The position numbers and the translations under genes were made by a program. The notes below the pieces were generated by a model. The model was not told the DNA's origin. It did not search any database and was given only the letters and a program-made list of their open reading frames with translations. Of a stretch of DNA of 64,000 nucleotides, positions 1-11,487 are shown in pieces; positions within the stretch are counted from its first letter, which is position 1; every line of letters starts with the position of its first letter. The DNA is from Multifurca ochricompacta (lineage: Eukaryota; Basidiomycota; Agaricomycetes; Russulales; Russulaceae): positions 124,001-188,000 of the forward strand of contig WTXG01000009.1 of assembly GCA_022496185.1 (NCBI GenBank), in the 5' to 3' direction.

Positions 1-2897
1 CGCATTCCGTCCGAGCTTGGGCGTGTAATGGACAGTCTAGGGCGACGTGATTGAATGTCGCAGGGGTAGCACTGTCGCAGTGGCAGAGTCGATCAGCCTC
101 AGGGCGGGAAGAGAAGAAACGCTCGTGATACTCCGCAATAAAAGCGTGGCCAGTGGCCAGCTGAAAGGCAGTGGAGATCGTGTGGCGAGTGAAAGGGTTG
201 TCTTTGCGCTTAGCGGTGGCTGCTGTCCAAAGAGGGTGGTTGCCGCCTGTAGGGGGGCCCCGGATGGAGATGGAGTACACTCAATGAGCAGAATGGGTCT
301 CCACGTCAGTAGCTCGTGAGCGGAGCCACTCGTCCCGCCAATTGTTGTATGCGCGGAGGCGGGAGAGGGCGCGCCACTGGAGTGGGGAGGGGGGGTCATC
401 GACGTCCCGAAGGGGGTGTAGGCGACGTGCACGGTCTGCGGCCTTGGGGGCTGCGGCTGAGGCCCGGTATCGAGGGGAGGGGGGACACCACATGAAAGTG
501 ATGTCAGTGAGGGGGTGATCTGCAAGCAATTGAGCAAGGGCACGATGGCATGAGATGAAGTCACCGGTAAAGCGTTGGGGTTCGTGTGTACACAAACCTG
601 CCAATGCTGAGCTGGATGAGCATGTAATGACGAGGCGGGGGCCAAGTTGCGGCCATGGAAGAACGACTGAAGCCATTGGACGGTGCGACTAAGGGCAAAT
701 AAGTCAAGGTCAGACTTGATGCCCCCAGTGCCCCGGACCCAATGGTTTGTCGTTTCGCCAGAGTCGTCCATGAGGATGGCGGCAGCAGCTCCAACAAGTC
801 TGTTGTCGACTCGTTTAGCTCGGGATAAGGCAGACGAGGTGTGGCAGAGAAAGACATCAGCGCGGGCAGAGCGATCAAAGCGGCAACTTCATCGAGACAT
901 ACTTTGGGGGGGCAAGTCCCTACAAAGTGGAGGAATGTGCCCCAGGAAGGTAATTCCCATGGTGCAAAGGCCAGTACGTCGGGCGATCCCGCCAAAGGTG
1001 GTACCCGGGAGGCTAGTGCTTGCAGCGGGGAGAGGCGACGAGGCGCGGGAGGAGAGGTGGTGGTCGAGGTGTGACGTCGACGGGGGTGGAGTAGGTCTTT
1101 GTCCAGGGGGCCGCGGAGGCGCTGGATGGGCTGAGAGAGAGCAGGGAGAGAGGCATACCTGAGTGCCGTAGTATCTGCCAACTTCTCAACAAAGTGCTTC
1201 ATCGGGAGTACTTGAACGAGTTCATGTAACGGGCCCCACGGGGCTGTGTGGAAGGAGCTGGTGATTTTGTGAACCATGGCATTCGAGACGAGCTGAAGTC
1301 GTTTGAGGAGTGCTGGGGCCTGGCGAGTATGGATCCAGAGCTGGGAGCCATACGTCAGGACCGGGAGGCAGACGGCGTTGAGGACAAGTCTCCAGTTCTT
1401 GGTGGAGAGTCCCCGCTCGGAGTTGCCCAGCAGTTGGAGGGCGCGTAAGGATGCGCGTGCTCGGCGGCACATGATATCTACATGTGGTCGCCAGGACAAA
1501 GAAGGAGTAAAAAAGAAACCCAGATATCGCACCTGGGCCCCCGCCTTGACTTTGAAGTCAGGCGCGTCGTGGCAGGGGAGAAAGATTGAGCGTGGGGGAA
1601 GGTTCCGCGTGCGCGCGGGGGAGAAAAAGAGTGCCTCAGTCTTTGCCGGATCAGCGGACATGCCAGCGCGGAGTAGCCACTCCATGACAAGGGAGTAATG
1701 GTGTCGCAGGGAGGAGACGACTTCATCCCAAGTGGGTGCCCAAGCGAAGAGGAGGCCGTTGTCGACATACATCGATAGACGGCAGCCAGTCCACGAGGAT
1801 GCTAGGTGGAGTAGGGGGGCCGCATAGAGCGTGGCCAGAACCGGTGAGATTGGAGAGCCCTGGGGGGTGCCAATCGTGGTAGCATGTGGGGGGCCCGTTT
1901 GCCCATTAAAGGACAAGCAGGCTGAGCGACCAGTGAGGAAGCTTTGGACCCAAGACACCACTTGAGGTGGGTAGCCAAGCTGAGCGAGAACCGCAGAGCA
2001 TCTGGAGGGGTGGACGTGATCGAAGAACCCTGAGACGTCGAACAAGACCATGCCACAAACCATGCTGGAAGCCTGGACTCTGGTAACGTCATGGACTAAG
2101 GAGAGAGCCGAGTCTAGGCAACACGAGTTGGACCTGGCGCCGAATTGAGTGGACGGCAGCGTGCCGTAGCGATCGATATCAGACGTGAGGCACTTGGCAA
2201 GTGCCTTGTCCAAGAGTTTTCCCATCGTCTCGAGGAGGGAGATGGGTTGGTGCGCTTTCGCCAGGCTATAGTCGGGGCGAGCGGGCTTTGGGAGGACTAC
2301 CGTGAGGGTGCGTTTCCATGGCGGAGGGACGTGTCCGAGGGCCACAGAGCCGTTGAACAAAGCCGTGAGGTGATCCTGTATGATAGGCCAGGCCCATTTG
2401 AGGATGCGCCAGTTGAGCTTCGAGAACCCAGGGGCAGACTTGGAGGAGGTACGGCGGAGGAGATCAGCGATCTCGTCTGGAGTGAACGGAGTCCAGGTCC
2501 TGGTGGGGAACTGGGGTGGGTCATCCTCAAAGGTGGGAGGAACAGGCGTGGACTCAGAGCTGAAGAATTGGGCAACGAAGACCTCTTCTATGGCCGGTCT
2601 ATCCCAAAGGAGCGGGCCCCCAGGGCGGCGAATGGCAGGGACGATCGAGATGCGGCGGCCGTGTCGCCAGGCTGCGACATCCCAAACATCTTGGGTAGCT
2701 ATGGCTTTGTTCGTCCAGGCGAATTTGGCAGCCCGGATCTCACGATGGAGGGAGGTGGCCGCATCAGCTTTGGCAGCAGGGTCACGGCGAGAGCGGCGTA
2801 AGGCAGAGACAGCCTGGGTACAAGCAGGGTTCCACCATTTGGCTCGTTTGGCACGAGGTGAGGACGTAACAGCGAGATGAATATCCGAGTTACCCAA
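1..2897 (-). mobile_element. 5'-truncated Tad1-like non-LTR retrotransposon (LINE), runs off the left edge
   Basis: A minus-strand LINE copy. It keeps the region just after the endonuclease, the whole reverse transcriptase, a connection segment, an RNase H-like segment and the C-terminal Cys/His cluster. The last is read on the minus strand at about 1-200 as CHC..., then H, then C (pattern CxC...HxxxxC). The endonuclease and ORF1 are absent, so the copy is 5'-truncated near 2897; its 3' tail lies outside the window. Coding is spread over several frames: RT 2897-561, RNase H first in one frame around 771-660, then another at 676-281, then a third for the Cys/His end. The frame changes show it is dead or carries sequence errors. 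Its C-terminus matches the stub at 15831-16400, so both are the same LINE clade. Confidence 0.9.
561..2897 (-). pseudogene. LINE ORF2 reverse transcriptase, frame-broken
   Basis: This is a 778-codon open frame without its own upstream start; the natural ORF2 would begin in the missing endonuclease. Fingers and palm are clear: FDVSGFFDHV at residues 286-295 (motif A), GTPQGSPISPVL at 343-354 (motif B) and YVDN at 377-380 in place of the usual Y-A/V-DD (motif C). The second catalytic aspartate is therefore changed to Asn, which should kill polymerisation. The N-terminal piece with KRAKWWNP near residue 20 is the usual linker after the endonuclease. The thumb and connection follow to about residue 700. 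Beyond that the RNase H reading moves to other frames. Known role of the family: target-primed reverse transcription of its own mRNA. This copy is inferred to be inactive. Confidence 0.85.
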
Positions 2898-3333
2898 AGG
2901 CTTAGCTCAGTCTTCTACCATAGACTGATAGTCTATCCGGGCCCCCATCCCCAGTATCAATGTCCCGGCTGCTATTCCAACAAAAAAGTGCCCCCAGACC
3001 ATATATAAGAGCCGGTGCTCTGCCTCTACCTCGTGTCCACTTTGGTTCCATGTTCCATCAATGAACTCCCAACAGTGTGTCCAAACAATTCTATAGATGC
3101 GAAACCAGAGCTGCGCTGACAAGGCATCCGCAGATCTCCGAATCTTAATCATGCTACTTCTTGTGTTCTAAGACTCTCCCCAACTTGTGTCATCTCCAGG
3201 GTCAACGGCGCAATCCGTCGTCTATTCTCTAAAGTCGAAGAGAAAAAAACTGGCGAGCATGGCAGCTCTCTTCATGATAACGGTACGCTATATCCGCAGC
3301 GCTGGGAACAACAACTGATTCTGGTCTTGCCAC
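2898..3333. other. Intergenic / uncertain 5' part of the F-box gene
   Basis: No convincing gene was found. A minus-strand frame at 2907-3152 has no recognisable features. An ATG at 3260 followed by a possible donor at 3284 could be the first exon of the F-box gene, but it does not keep phase with the acceptor CACAG at about 3335, so the true start was left open. Confidence 0.4.
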
Positions 3334-3889
3334 AGGCACTGGCGAGGATCACGAATGTGTGACCATTAATTCGCTGCCCGACAATGTCCTCCTAGAAATA
3401 TTCAATCGTCGTCGGCTCTCCAGCCCAACAGACGACATGTGGGAATGGCACAGGCTCACGCACATGTGTAAAAGGTGGCAATGTGTTATTTTTGCGTCAC
3501 CCCGTCGTCTCGACCTGCGACTTCTCTGCACACATGGAACGCCCGTTCGGAGAACTCTGGACTGTTGGCCAGTGTTGCCCATCAGCATACAGTACGGTGG
3601 GGTTGTGGAGCACATGCCTTCGGTTTTGAAATATGAAGATAACATCATCGCCGCGTAGGGCTGTGCGCCGTACCCGTAGCTTACGGTATGACGGTGCCAT
3701 AGTACGGTGCCGTACCTGTACCGTAGCAGCTCAAGTCAATCATCGAGATGGACGGTTACGGGTACGGAAAACGCCATCCAAACCCGTCAAAAAACGGCCG
3801 TAGATGGCATTGACTGAATGAGCTTTAATCTTGTCATTAAGCCACCAAAACTCCCCCACTATAGTATCTTTACCTATTTAGATAGCAGA

Positions 3890-4060
3890 TAAGTGTTAGC
3901 TAAATATGGTAAAGATAAGAGATAAGATAAACTAACTAATACTCACTTCAGTTTATGTGGTCAAAACTGAAGTGAACATGTACAGAATAGTAACCTTTTA
4001 TACTGCTCAGAGGAGCATGACAATAAGTAGAATAAACATAGTTATTTAAATGTGACAAGA
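3890..4060 (-). repeat. Degenerate solo LTR related to the window's copia LTR
   Basis: The segment around 3945-3985 carries TGGTCAAAACTGAAGTGAAC, followed by GTACAG, CCTTTTATACTG and GACAATAA. These occur in the same order and spacing as in the 295-bp copia LTR at 17087-17381 (TGGTCAGAACTGAAGTGAAC, GTACAG, CCTTAAATACTG, GACAATAAA). No partner LTR or internal region is present. The ends are too decayed to place exactly. Confidence 0.5.
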
Positions 4061-4262
4061 CAGAAGGAATGTGTTGTGCGTGCAATGTCTCTGAATCATT
4101 ATCTGATGCACTTTAGATTATCTTATCATGATCATGAGATCGAGTCCACAGGAGCCTGGCTGTCCGGTCCCCAGTTCCTAACAATCCGGTCGCAACCGGC
4201 CCATCTCAATATTATGGATTATGGAGCGGGGCAGATTAGATTAGTGGATGGGGCACGATCTC

Positions 4263-5703
4263 TAGTGATTGTCAAGGGTTTTCATACCCGTGCGGGTAAG
4301 CGCCACGGGTTTTGCCGGGTACGGGTACAGGTATACGGCTCCCAACCCGTGGAAACCCGTACCCGTGCGGCGGGTTTGGCAGGTATAGGCGCCAATCATG
4401 CATTGACAAGATCAGTAGAAATTCTAAGATAAAACACATCTGCAGCCACAAAAATAAAAGATCTCGTCTGATGTATGCTATAGGGTATCTTTAAATATGT
4501 TCTAGTATTATTATATGAAATATCAAAGCAGATCAACGGTGCAATGTAAAATAAAAGTGTTATCAGTGATCCACTTCTTGAAAATCATGATGCACCTGTT
4601 TTATCAACGTGCGACCAATTCTGCCAGTCTGGCACTATCTAAAATACTCTCTAGACTACTTTAGACTATAATATAATCTAATTATCAAATTAGTTTACTG
4701 AAAAAGGCCCGCGTGTATCTACAAGCTGCATGGGGCAGCGACTACATTGCATCGCATGGTGGTCTGACCTCCTTCCTATTAAGGAAGGTTGACTTAAACG
4801 CACCAGGACAGTCGCGCTTGTATGAAATGAAACCAGAATAATAAAATAATAATGTAAATAAAGGATCCTTTTAATCTTCTGAACATAAACCAACAATTTT
4901 TGAGGGATCTTGAGTAGCCATAAATGAACGCGTTGTGTCCAAGTGCTTATCTCCTTGACCGGGATGTCCAGGCCGGATGTCCGAAATGCGCAGAAACGCA
5001 AAGAACAGTCATGCTCGTATAAAATTGAAACCAGAATAATAAAATAAAAATGGAATAATAAATTATCTTAATCTTATGAACATAAAATAGGAATCTTTGA
5101 GGGATCTTGAGTAGCCATAAATGAATGCGTTGTGTCCAAGTGCGCATCTCCTTGACCGGGATATCCCAGGCCGGATGTCCGAAATGCGCGATGCAAGTAA
5201 AGAACTTGCACGCATTTCATTTTATGGGTAACCCAGGTATCAAAACAATTATCCAGGGGTTACCCCTGCAAATTGCTATGTGTTCATCAAATTATTTTGC
5301 ATTCTGTGTGGTTATCTGACAGGCTTTTCATCAATGTTCTATAACATCCTATCTAATCATCTCTGTATACTGTATTTTAGTTGTGCTTGTATAAAATTGA
5401 AAGCAGAATAATAAAATAAAAATGGAATAATGAATTATCTTAATCTTCTGAACATAAAATAAGAGTCATTGAGGGATCTTAAGCAGCCACAAATGAACGC
5501 GTTGTGTATCTTCTTGGTCCGGGGAGTCCCGGGCCGGGTATCCGAAATGCGCGATGCAAGTAAAGAACTTGCACGCGTTTTCACAGGTGACCCGTGGGTA
5601 ACCCGCGGGTTACCTGTACCCGTAGTGATGGGTACGGGTACGGGTACAGGTACAGGTACGGGTACCAATGAGGATACCCCAGGGTTACCCCTGCCAATCA
5701 CTA
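4263..5703 (+). mobile_element. Inner hAT-like element 1 (1441 bp)
   Basis: The left end is TAGTGATTGTCAAGGG and the right end reads CTGCCAATCACTA, the inverted complement. Flanks are ACGATCTC (4255-4262) and ACAATCTC (5704-5711), an 8-bp duplication with one mismatch. The interior is AT-rich with no coding frame. Runs of the CGGGTA hexamer lie near both ends (about 4310-4380 and 5610-5670). It also contains three direct repeats of roughly 170-190 bp (about 4810-4985, 5010-5195, 5385-5555), each with the shared stretch starting CCAGAATAATAAAATAA. Element 2 repeats this whole unit about 1483 bp downstream. Confidence 0.88.
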
Positions 5704-5746
5704 ACAATCTCCCTCCGTTGCCTGACAAGAAGCGGCTGCATCTTGC

Positions 5747-8623
5747 TAGTGATTGTCAAGGGGTTTCATACCCGCGCGGGTAAGCGCCGCGGGTTTTGCC
5801 GGGTACGGGTACGGGTATACGGCTCCCAACCCGTGGAAACCCATACCCACGCGGCAGGTTTGGCGGGTATAGGCGCCGATTATGCATTGACAAGATCAGT
5901 AGAATTTCTGAGATAAAACACATCTGCAGCCACAAAAATACAAGATCTCATCTGATGTATGCTACAGGGTAGCGTTAAATATGTTCTAGTATTATCCTAC
6001 AAAATATCAAAGCAAATTAACAGTGCGATGTAAAATAAAATCCTTATCAGTGATCCACTTTCTTGAAAACCATGATACATCTGTTTTATTAACGCGCGAC
6101 CAATTCTGCCGGTCTGGCACTATCTAAAATACACTCTAGACTAATATAGACTATTCTATAATCTAATTATCAAATTACTTTATTGAAACAAGGCCCGCGT
6201 GTGTCTACAAGCTGCATGGGGCAGCAACTACATTGCATCGCATGGTGGTCTGACCTCCTTCCTATTAAGGAAGGTTGACTTAAACGCACCAGGACAGTCG
6301 CGCTTGTATGAAATGAAACCAGAATAATAAAATAATAATGTAAATAAAGGATCCTTTTAATCTTCTGAACATAAACCAACAATATTTGAGGGATCTTGAG
6401 TAGCCATAAATGAACGCGTTGTGTCCAAGTGCTTATCTCCTTGACCGGGATGGCCTGGGCCATTTATCCGAAATGCGCAGAAATGCAAAGATCGGTCGCG
6501 CTCGTATAAATTGAAACCAGAATAATAAAATAAAAATGGAATAATAAATTATCTTAATCTTATGAACATAAAATAGGAATCTTTGAGGGATCTGAGTAGC
6601 CATAAATGAATGTGTTGTGTCCAAGTGCGTATCTCCTTGACCGGGATGTCCCGGGCCGGATGTCCGAAATGCGCGATGCAAGTAAAGAACTTGCACGCGT
6701 TTCATTTTATGGGTAACCCAGGTATCAAAACAATTATCCAGGGGTTACCCCTGCAAATTGCTATGTGTTCATCAATTATTTTGCATTCTGTGTGGTTATC
6801 TGACAGGCTTTTCACCAATGTTCTATAACATCCTATCTAATCATCTCTGTATACTGTATTTTAGTTGTGCTTGTATAAAATTGAAAGCAGAATAATAAAA
6901 TAAAAATGGAATAATGAATTATCTCAATCTTCTGAACATAAAATAAGAGTCATTGAGGGATCTTAAGCAGCCACAAATGAACGCGTTGTGTATCTTCTTG
7001 GTCCGGGAAGTCCTGGGCCGGGTAGTGAATAGCAGGGGTAACCCCCGGGTATCTTCATTGGTACCCATACCCGTACCCGTACCCGTCGCTACGGGTACGG
7101 GTAACCCGCGGGTTACCCGCGGGTCACCTGCGGGTTGCCTGTGTTAAACGCGTGCAAGTTCTTTACTTGCATCGCGCATTTCGGATATCCGGCCCGGGCC
7201 ATCCCGGACCAAGGAGATACACAACGCATTCATTTATGGCTGCTTAAGATCCCTCAATGACTCTTGTTTTATGCTCAGAAGATTAAGATTATTCATTATT
7301 CCATTTTTATTTTATTATGCTGGTCTCAATTTTATACAAGCACAACTAAAATCCACCCCAATATACAGAGATGATTAGATAGGATGTAATAGAACATTGA
7401 ATGAAAAGCCTGTCAGATAACCACACAGAATGCAAAAATAATTGACAAATGCATAGTGATTGGCAGGGGCAACCCCTGGATATTTGTTTTGATACCCAGG
7501 TTACCCATAAAATGAAACGCGTGCAAGTTCTTTACTTGCATCGCGCATTTCGGACACTCGGCCCGGTCCATCCCGGTCAAGGAGATACGCACTTGGATAC
7601 AACGCGTTCATCTGTAGCTACTCAGGATCCCTCAATAATTGCTGATTTATGTTCAGAAGATTAAGTTTATTCTTTATTTACATTATTATTTTATTTCATT
7701 TTGTGGAACAGGCATGGTGCAGGCTTGTACTTTAGATGTACTATATCAGCTACTAGATTAAATGAACGCGTTATCTCGTTATCTCGTTTAATGATGTGAT
7801 TTGATCATATGTCAGATCTTAGATGTATATTCTATGGATCTAATTAATTTGTGAACGCGTTTCTGTTGTGTTATCTATGCGTGATCACAATCTTGTCGGA
7901 CCAATGGAAAATCGCAGCCGTGATTGTTAAGTCAACCTTCCTTAATAGGAAGGAGATCAGACCAATATGCTGGTCCATGCGATGCAATGTAGTCGCTGCT
8001 CTATGCAGCCTGTAGATACACGCGGGCCTTGTTTCAGTAAACTAATTTGATAATTAGATTATAGAATAGTCTAAAGTAGTCTAGAGTGTATTTTAGATAG
8101 TGCCAGACCGGCAGAATTGATCGCGCGTTAATAAAACAGTTGCATCATGATTTTTAAGAGAGTGGATCACTGATAACACTTTTATTTTACATCGCACTGT
8201 TGATCTGCTTTGATATTTCATAGGATAACACTAGAATATATTTACAGAAACCCTGTAGCATACATCAAATTAAATCTTATCATTTGTTTGCTACAGATGT
8301 ATTTTATCATTACATTTCTGCTGATCTTGTCAATGACCGATGACCACTTATACCCGCCAAACCCGCTGCGCGGGTACGGGTTTCTGGCGGGTTAGGAGTT
8401 GTATACCCGTACCCGTACCCGTCAAAACCCGCGGCGCTTACCCGCGCGGGTATGAAAACCCTTGCTGATCCCTAGGGCCGGGTATCCGAAATGCGCGATG
8501 CAAGTAAAGAACTTGCACGCGTTTTCACGGGTGACCCGTGGGTAACCCGTGGGTTACCCGTACCCATAGTGACGGGTACGGGTACCAACGAGGATACCCC
8601 AGGGTTACCCCTGCCAATCACTA
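5747..8623 (+). mobile_element. Inner hAT-like element 2 (2877 bp, itself interrupted)
   Basis: It has the same TAGTGATTG termini as element 1 and the same orientation, flanked by the perfect 8-bp duplication CATCTTGC (5739-5746 and 8624-8631). It is twice the size of element 1 because element 3 (7023-8474) is inserted near its right end. Without element 3 and its duplication it is about 1417 bp, matching its siblings. It is AT-rich with no transposase. It lies only 35 bp from element 1, which makes the pair look like a tandem duplication, but the distinct target duplications show two separate insertions. Confidence 0.88.
7023..8474 (-). mobile_element. Inner hAT-like element 3 (1452 bp, inverted, nested in element 2)
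   Basis: The termini are TAGTGAATAGCAGGGG on the left and CCCTTGCTGATCCCTA on the right, flanked by the perfect 8-bp duplication GGGCCGGG (7015-7022 and 8475-8482). The interior is the reverse complement of elements 1 and 2; for example the segment around 7150-7200 mirrors 5535-5580. The junction with element 2 creates a large imperfect inverted repeat centred near 7090 that could fold back in single strands. It has no coding content. Confidence 0.86.
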
Positions 8624-10357
8624 CATCTTGCACGCATGCAAGGTGATACTGCAATGGATCATTGAGCTGTCTATTAGTCTAGATATTTGATTTTTGCCTT
8701 ATTGTAATTGAATTTTGGTCTGCCAGAGTCCAGTTGGAGGTATGCTCGCATGTACCACACTTGGCTTCAGGAGTTGCCTTGTGCAAGCCTGAATATAGTT
8801 TTTGGATGCCCCCTTTTGGGGCATGTTTTGGTATTGTTTCTCTGATGTCTCTTTTGTGATAATGTACCTACAATTCCATTTATTGAGGAATTTCATGTTC
8901 CAGTATGCCCTGTTTACACTACTCATGCTCACAGAAGCAAATGAAATGCTTGAAGTCCCTCTATGAGTTTCAGATTATGGCTGGTAAAGTTGATTGTTGG
9001 GTATTGTACTCATAAACTACATAAAAAGGTGTAGAATAGCCCCAAGAATACACCTATTTGTTGCTTTATTGCTCTAAGCTTCTTGTTCATGCTATCCTGC
9101 TCAACTTAATTTTCTCTAGTAATACCGTCTACTACCGTATACCGTAAAACAGCCGTACCGTATCCGTACCGTACCGTCAGCGATCCAGTGAGTGCAAAAA
9201 ACGGTAGGTGTACGGGTCAGCCGTACCCGTCCCTCACCGTCAAATAGACGGCCGTCACCGTCAAACGGACGGCGCGCAGCCCTATCGCCGCGCTCGAACA
9301 CCCTTCTCGCACGTATAAAATCCAACTCTTTTTAACAAATTCACTATTTGACAAGTTGGCGGCTCTGAAGCAGCAACCGTTTCCGGCTCTCGAGTGCTTT
9401 TCGCTCATATCGCACGATGGAAGTGAACTGTCGACCCTTCCCAGCACAATTTTGTGTGAATCAGCACCGCGCTTACGGGTTCTTTTCTTCGGTGGAATTC
9501 CCCTTCCTATGTTACCGAAGTTTCTGTTGTTGACCAAGGACCTTGTTCTCCTTCGACTTCTGAGAATTCCAAGCACCGGGTACTTTTCGCCCGAATCGCT
9601 CATCACGAGCCTGTTGGGGATGACCCAGCTCAAATTGCTTTACATCGAGTTCGCTTCTCCGTCTTCCCGCCCAAATCGGAGAAGTGTGCCTCCACTCAGA
9701 CGCGCTGTCCTGCCCACTCTCACTGAATTCACATTTCGTGGCGTCAGTGAGTACCTGGAAGACGTCGTTGCCGGTATTGATGCCCCCGCTCTCGGCTACT
9801 TCCACATAAAATTATTCAATCAACTCATCTTTGACGTCCCTCAACTCCATCAGTTTATCTCTCGCGTGGAAAAGCTCAGGGGATTCGGCAAAGCGACGTT
9901 GAACTCTTTCGAGAACGGCGTCTCTATCACCCTCTCTCAGCCAGGAGGGATGGATACTCTTGAGCTGCTATCGCTATGGATCGCATGCAAACCGCTCGAC
10001 TGGCAGGTCTCTTCTATGGCAGAGATATGCAACCAGTCTCCCACTCTCTTCTCCCGCGTGGGAGAGCTCAGAATCTCCAAACATTTTCCACGGCCAGTCA
10101 GACAAGAGGAGATAGGTGTCCCAGAGTGGCTCGAGCTCTTTCGCCCTTTCACTGCTGTGAGTAGCCTACATGTATCTGGATCGCTGGAGCCACTCGTTGC
10201 GCAAGTGCTAGAAGATGCTGCTGATGGCCCGGTCATGGAAGTGTTACCAGCACTGCGGCTCCTTGATTTCGGGGGCTCTCGAGACTCAGCGCCTATTGAG
10301 AAGTTCGTCACGGCACGCCAGCCTACCTTAGATGTGCACTATGGAGACCTCAATTGA

Positions 10358-11487
10358 GGCAACATGATAGATGTCAATGTGTCTGTTACATACTGTCCGG
10401 TCATTTTTTGGTGCTCCCGTCCTTATGATGTGAGATCGCTGTAACAGTACATTTCTAATTTCTTTTGTGTAATTATCACTCACAAGGAATAAAGAGCGCA
10501 CGTGGGAGTGGAGGCACGCTGATGTAAGCAATTAAATCATTTTAGCGTGGACTTAAAAGTCACCTTACTCTCCCCCTCATCGCGGTTGTAATTCACAACT
10601 TCACAACACAGACGCCAATTTCAGGACTCGAACGATATGTCGCTTCTCACACAAATTTCTCTGATTACATCCGATGACTGCAAATAATGGCAGCGAGAAA
10701 AATTCCCTTGCCAGCAGTGGATTTCGTACTCCTATGGCTAGCTGTGCTGGTTCAAACTGGTACAGATATACTTCCGAAAGAAATTCCTGATTTCGAAATT
10801 GTTCCAGCTGCCACCTTACGAGTTTGGTTCGGTGAGCTTTCCAATTCCACAACTATTTGATCGTGGCCTTTTAGTTTACACCGTTTAGTTATTTTTTTGC
10901 GTTGGTTCTAGCAAGGCTTACCTCAAGGTCGCTTCATAGCATGTATACCATAGCACATTTTCATATGGAAAAACAATCGGCGCGGGCACGTCCAAATCAT
11001 TGGTAATCGGGACACATATTGCTTCCTTACGTGGATGCGGTACGGGTCATAAGTCAAGTTATCTGATGGGACAGACTATTCCGCGGCCAATCATTCTTCA
11101 CGTGTTCTGAAGAAGGACGTTCTTATGACATGCGGACACCAGGGTGCCAGTCAGATCCTCGGTTTGTGAAAGTGGGAACCTTCACAGTGGCAGCTAGGAA
11201 ATGGAATTAAAGGGCGGAGGCGGAGAAATGGAATGTGTGGTAGGGCATTTCTTTGTGAACTTTCAGTGAACTTTGAATTACAATTTGGAACTTGGAACTT
11301 GTGGTTGTACATATAACGAAATAAACCTTATCCTTCTTTTCTTGGCTTATTGATGGTGGCAGCATTACATAATTGTCCCTGTCACATGATGTTTGGATAT
11401 GCTTGGTCGTAAATTAGTGTGTCGCGTCTGCACGCGCGTCCGACGGTCTTTTGGGTCGCCAACGCCAATACCGTCTATCCATCCATA
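10358..11487. other. Intergenic region between the F-box and RAD7 genes
   Basis: About 1.1 kb with no supported gene. A minus-strand 83-codon frame at 10601-10852 has no recognisable motif. The part before 11488 should hold the RAD7 promoter; no strong TATA box was seen. Confidence 0.5.

Larger units (their letters stand above)
3656..9284. mobile_element. Outer hAT-like non-autonomous DNA transposon containing three nested elements
   Basis: The termini are imperfect inverted repeats beginning TAGGGCTGYGCGCCGT at both ends, flanked by the perfect 8-bp duplication TCGCCGCG (3648-3655 and 9285-9292). An 8-bp duplication plus a TAGNG-type terminus is the hAT superfamily signature. Subterminal CCGTACC-type repeats lie at 3665-3790 and 9120-9280, as expected for transposase binding sites. 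No transposase frame is present. Subtracting the nested elements leaves about 1.3 kb of own sequence, so it is a non-autonomous element. Contents: element 1 at 4263-5703, element 2 at 5747-8623, element 3 inside element 2 at 7023-8474. A degenerate LTR lies near 3890-4060. Confidence 0.88.
3335..10357 (+). pseudogene. F-box / leucine-rich protein gene interrupted by a hAT-like nest
   Basis: The 5' part lies at about 3335-3655 and the 3' part at 9293-10357. The first part holds a typical fungal F-box (LPDNVLLEIF, then W-H-LTHMCKRWQCVIF), the segment that binds Skp1 in SCF ubiquitin ligases. The second part is an LRR-like region of repeated leucine/proline strands, ending in a stop at 10355-10357. 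Between them sits a 5629-bp element flanked by the 8-bp duplication TCGCCGCG. Removing the element and one duplication restores one open frame exactly (codon position is the same at 3653 and 9293), with no other lesion in either half. The present allele stops at the TAG that forms the element's first bases, leaving about 100 residues. The first exon is uncertain. The substrate cannot be told. A polymorphic insertion is possible. Confidence 0.85.

Noticed and set aside
4263..7020. Simple 1.48-kb tandem duplication
   Set aside because: Different 8-bp target duplications flank the two units, showing two independent insertions of one family.
4300..8620. CRISPR-like or minisatellite array of CGGGTA/CCCGTA units
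   Set aside because: Units are short, irregular and placed at element ends as subterminal repeats; no spacers, and the host is a eukaryote.
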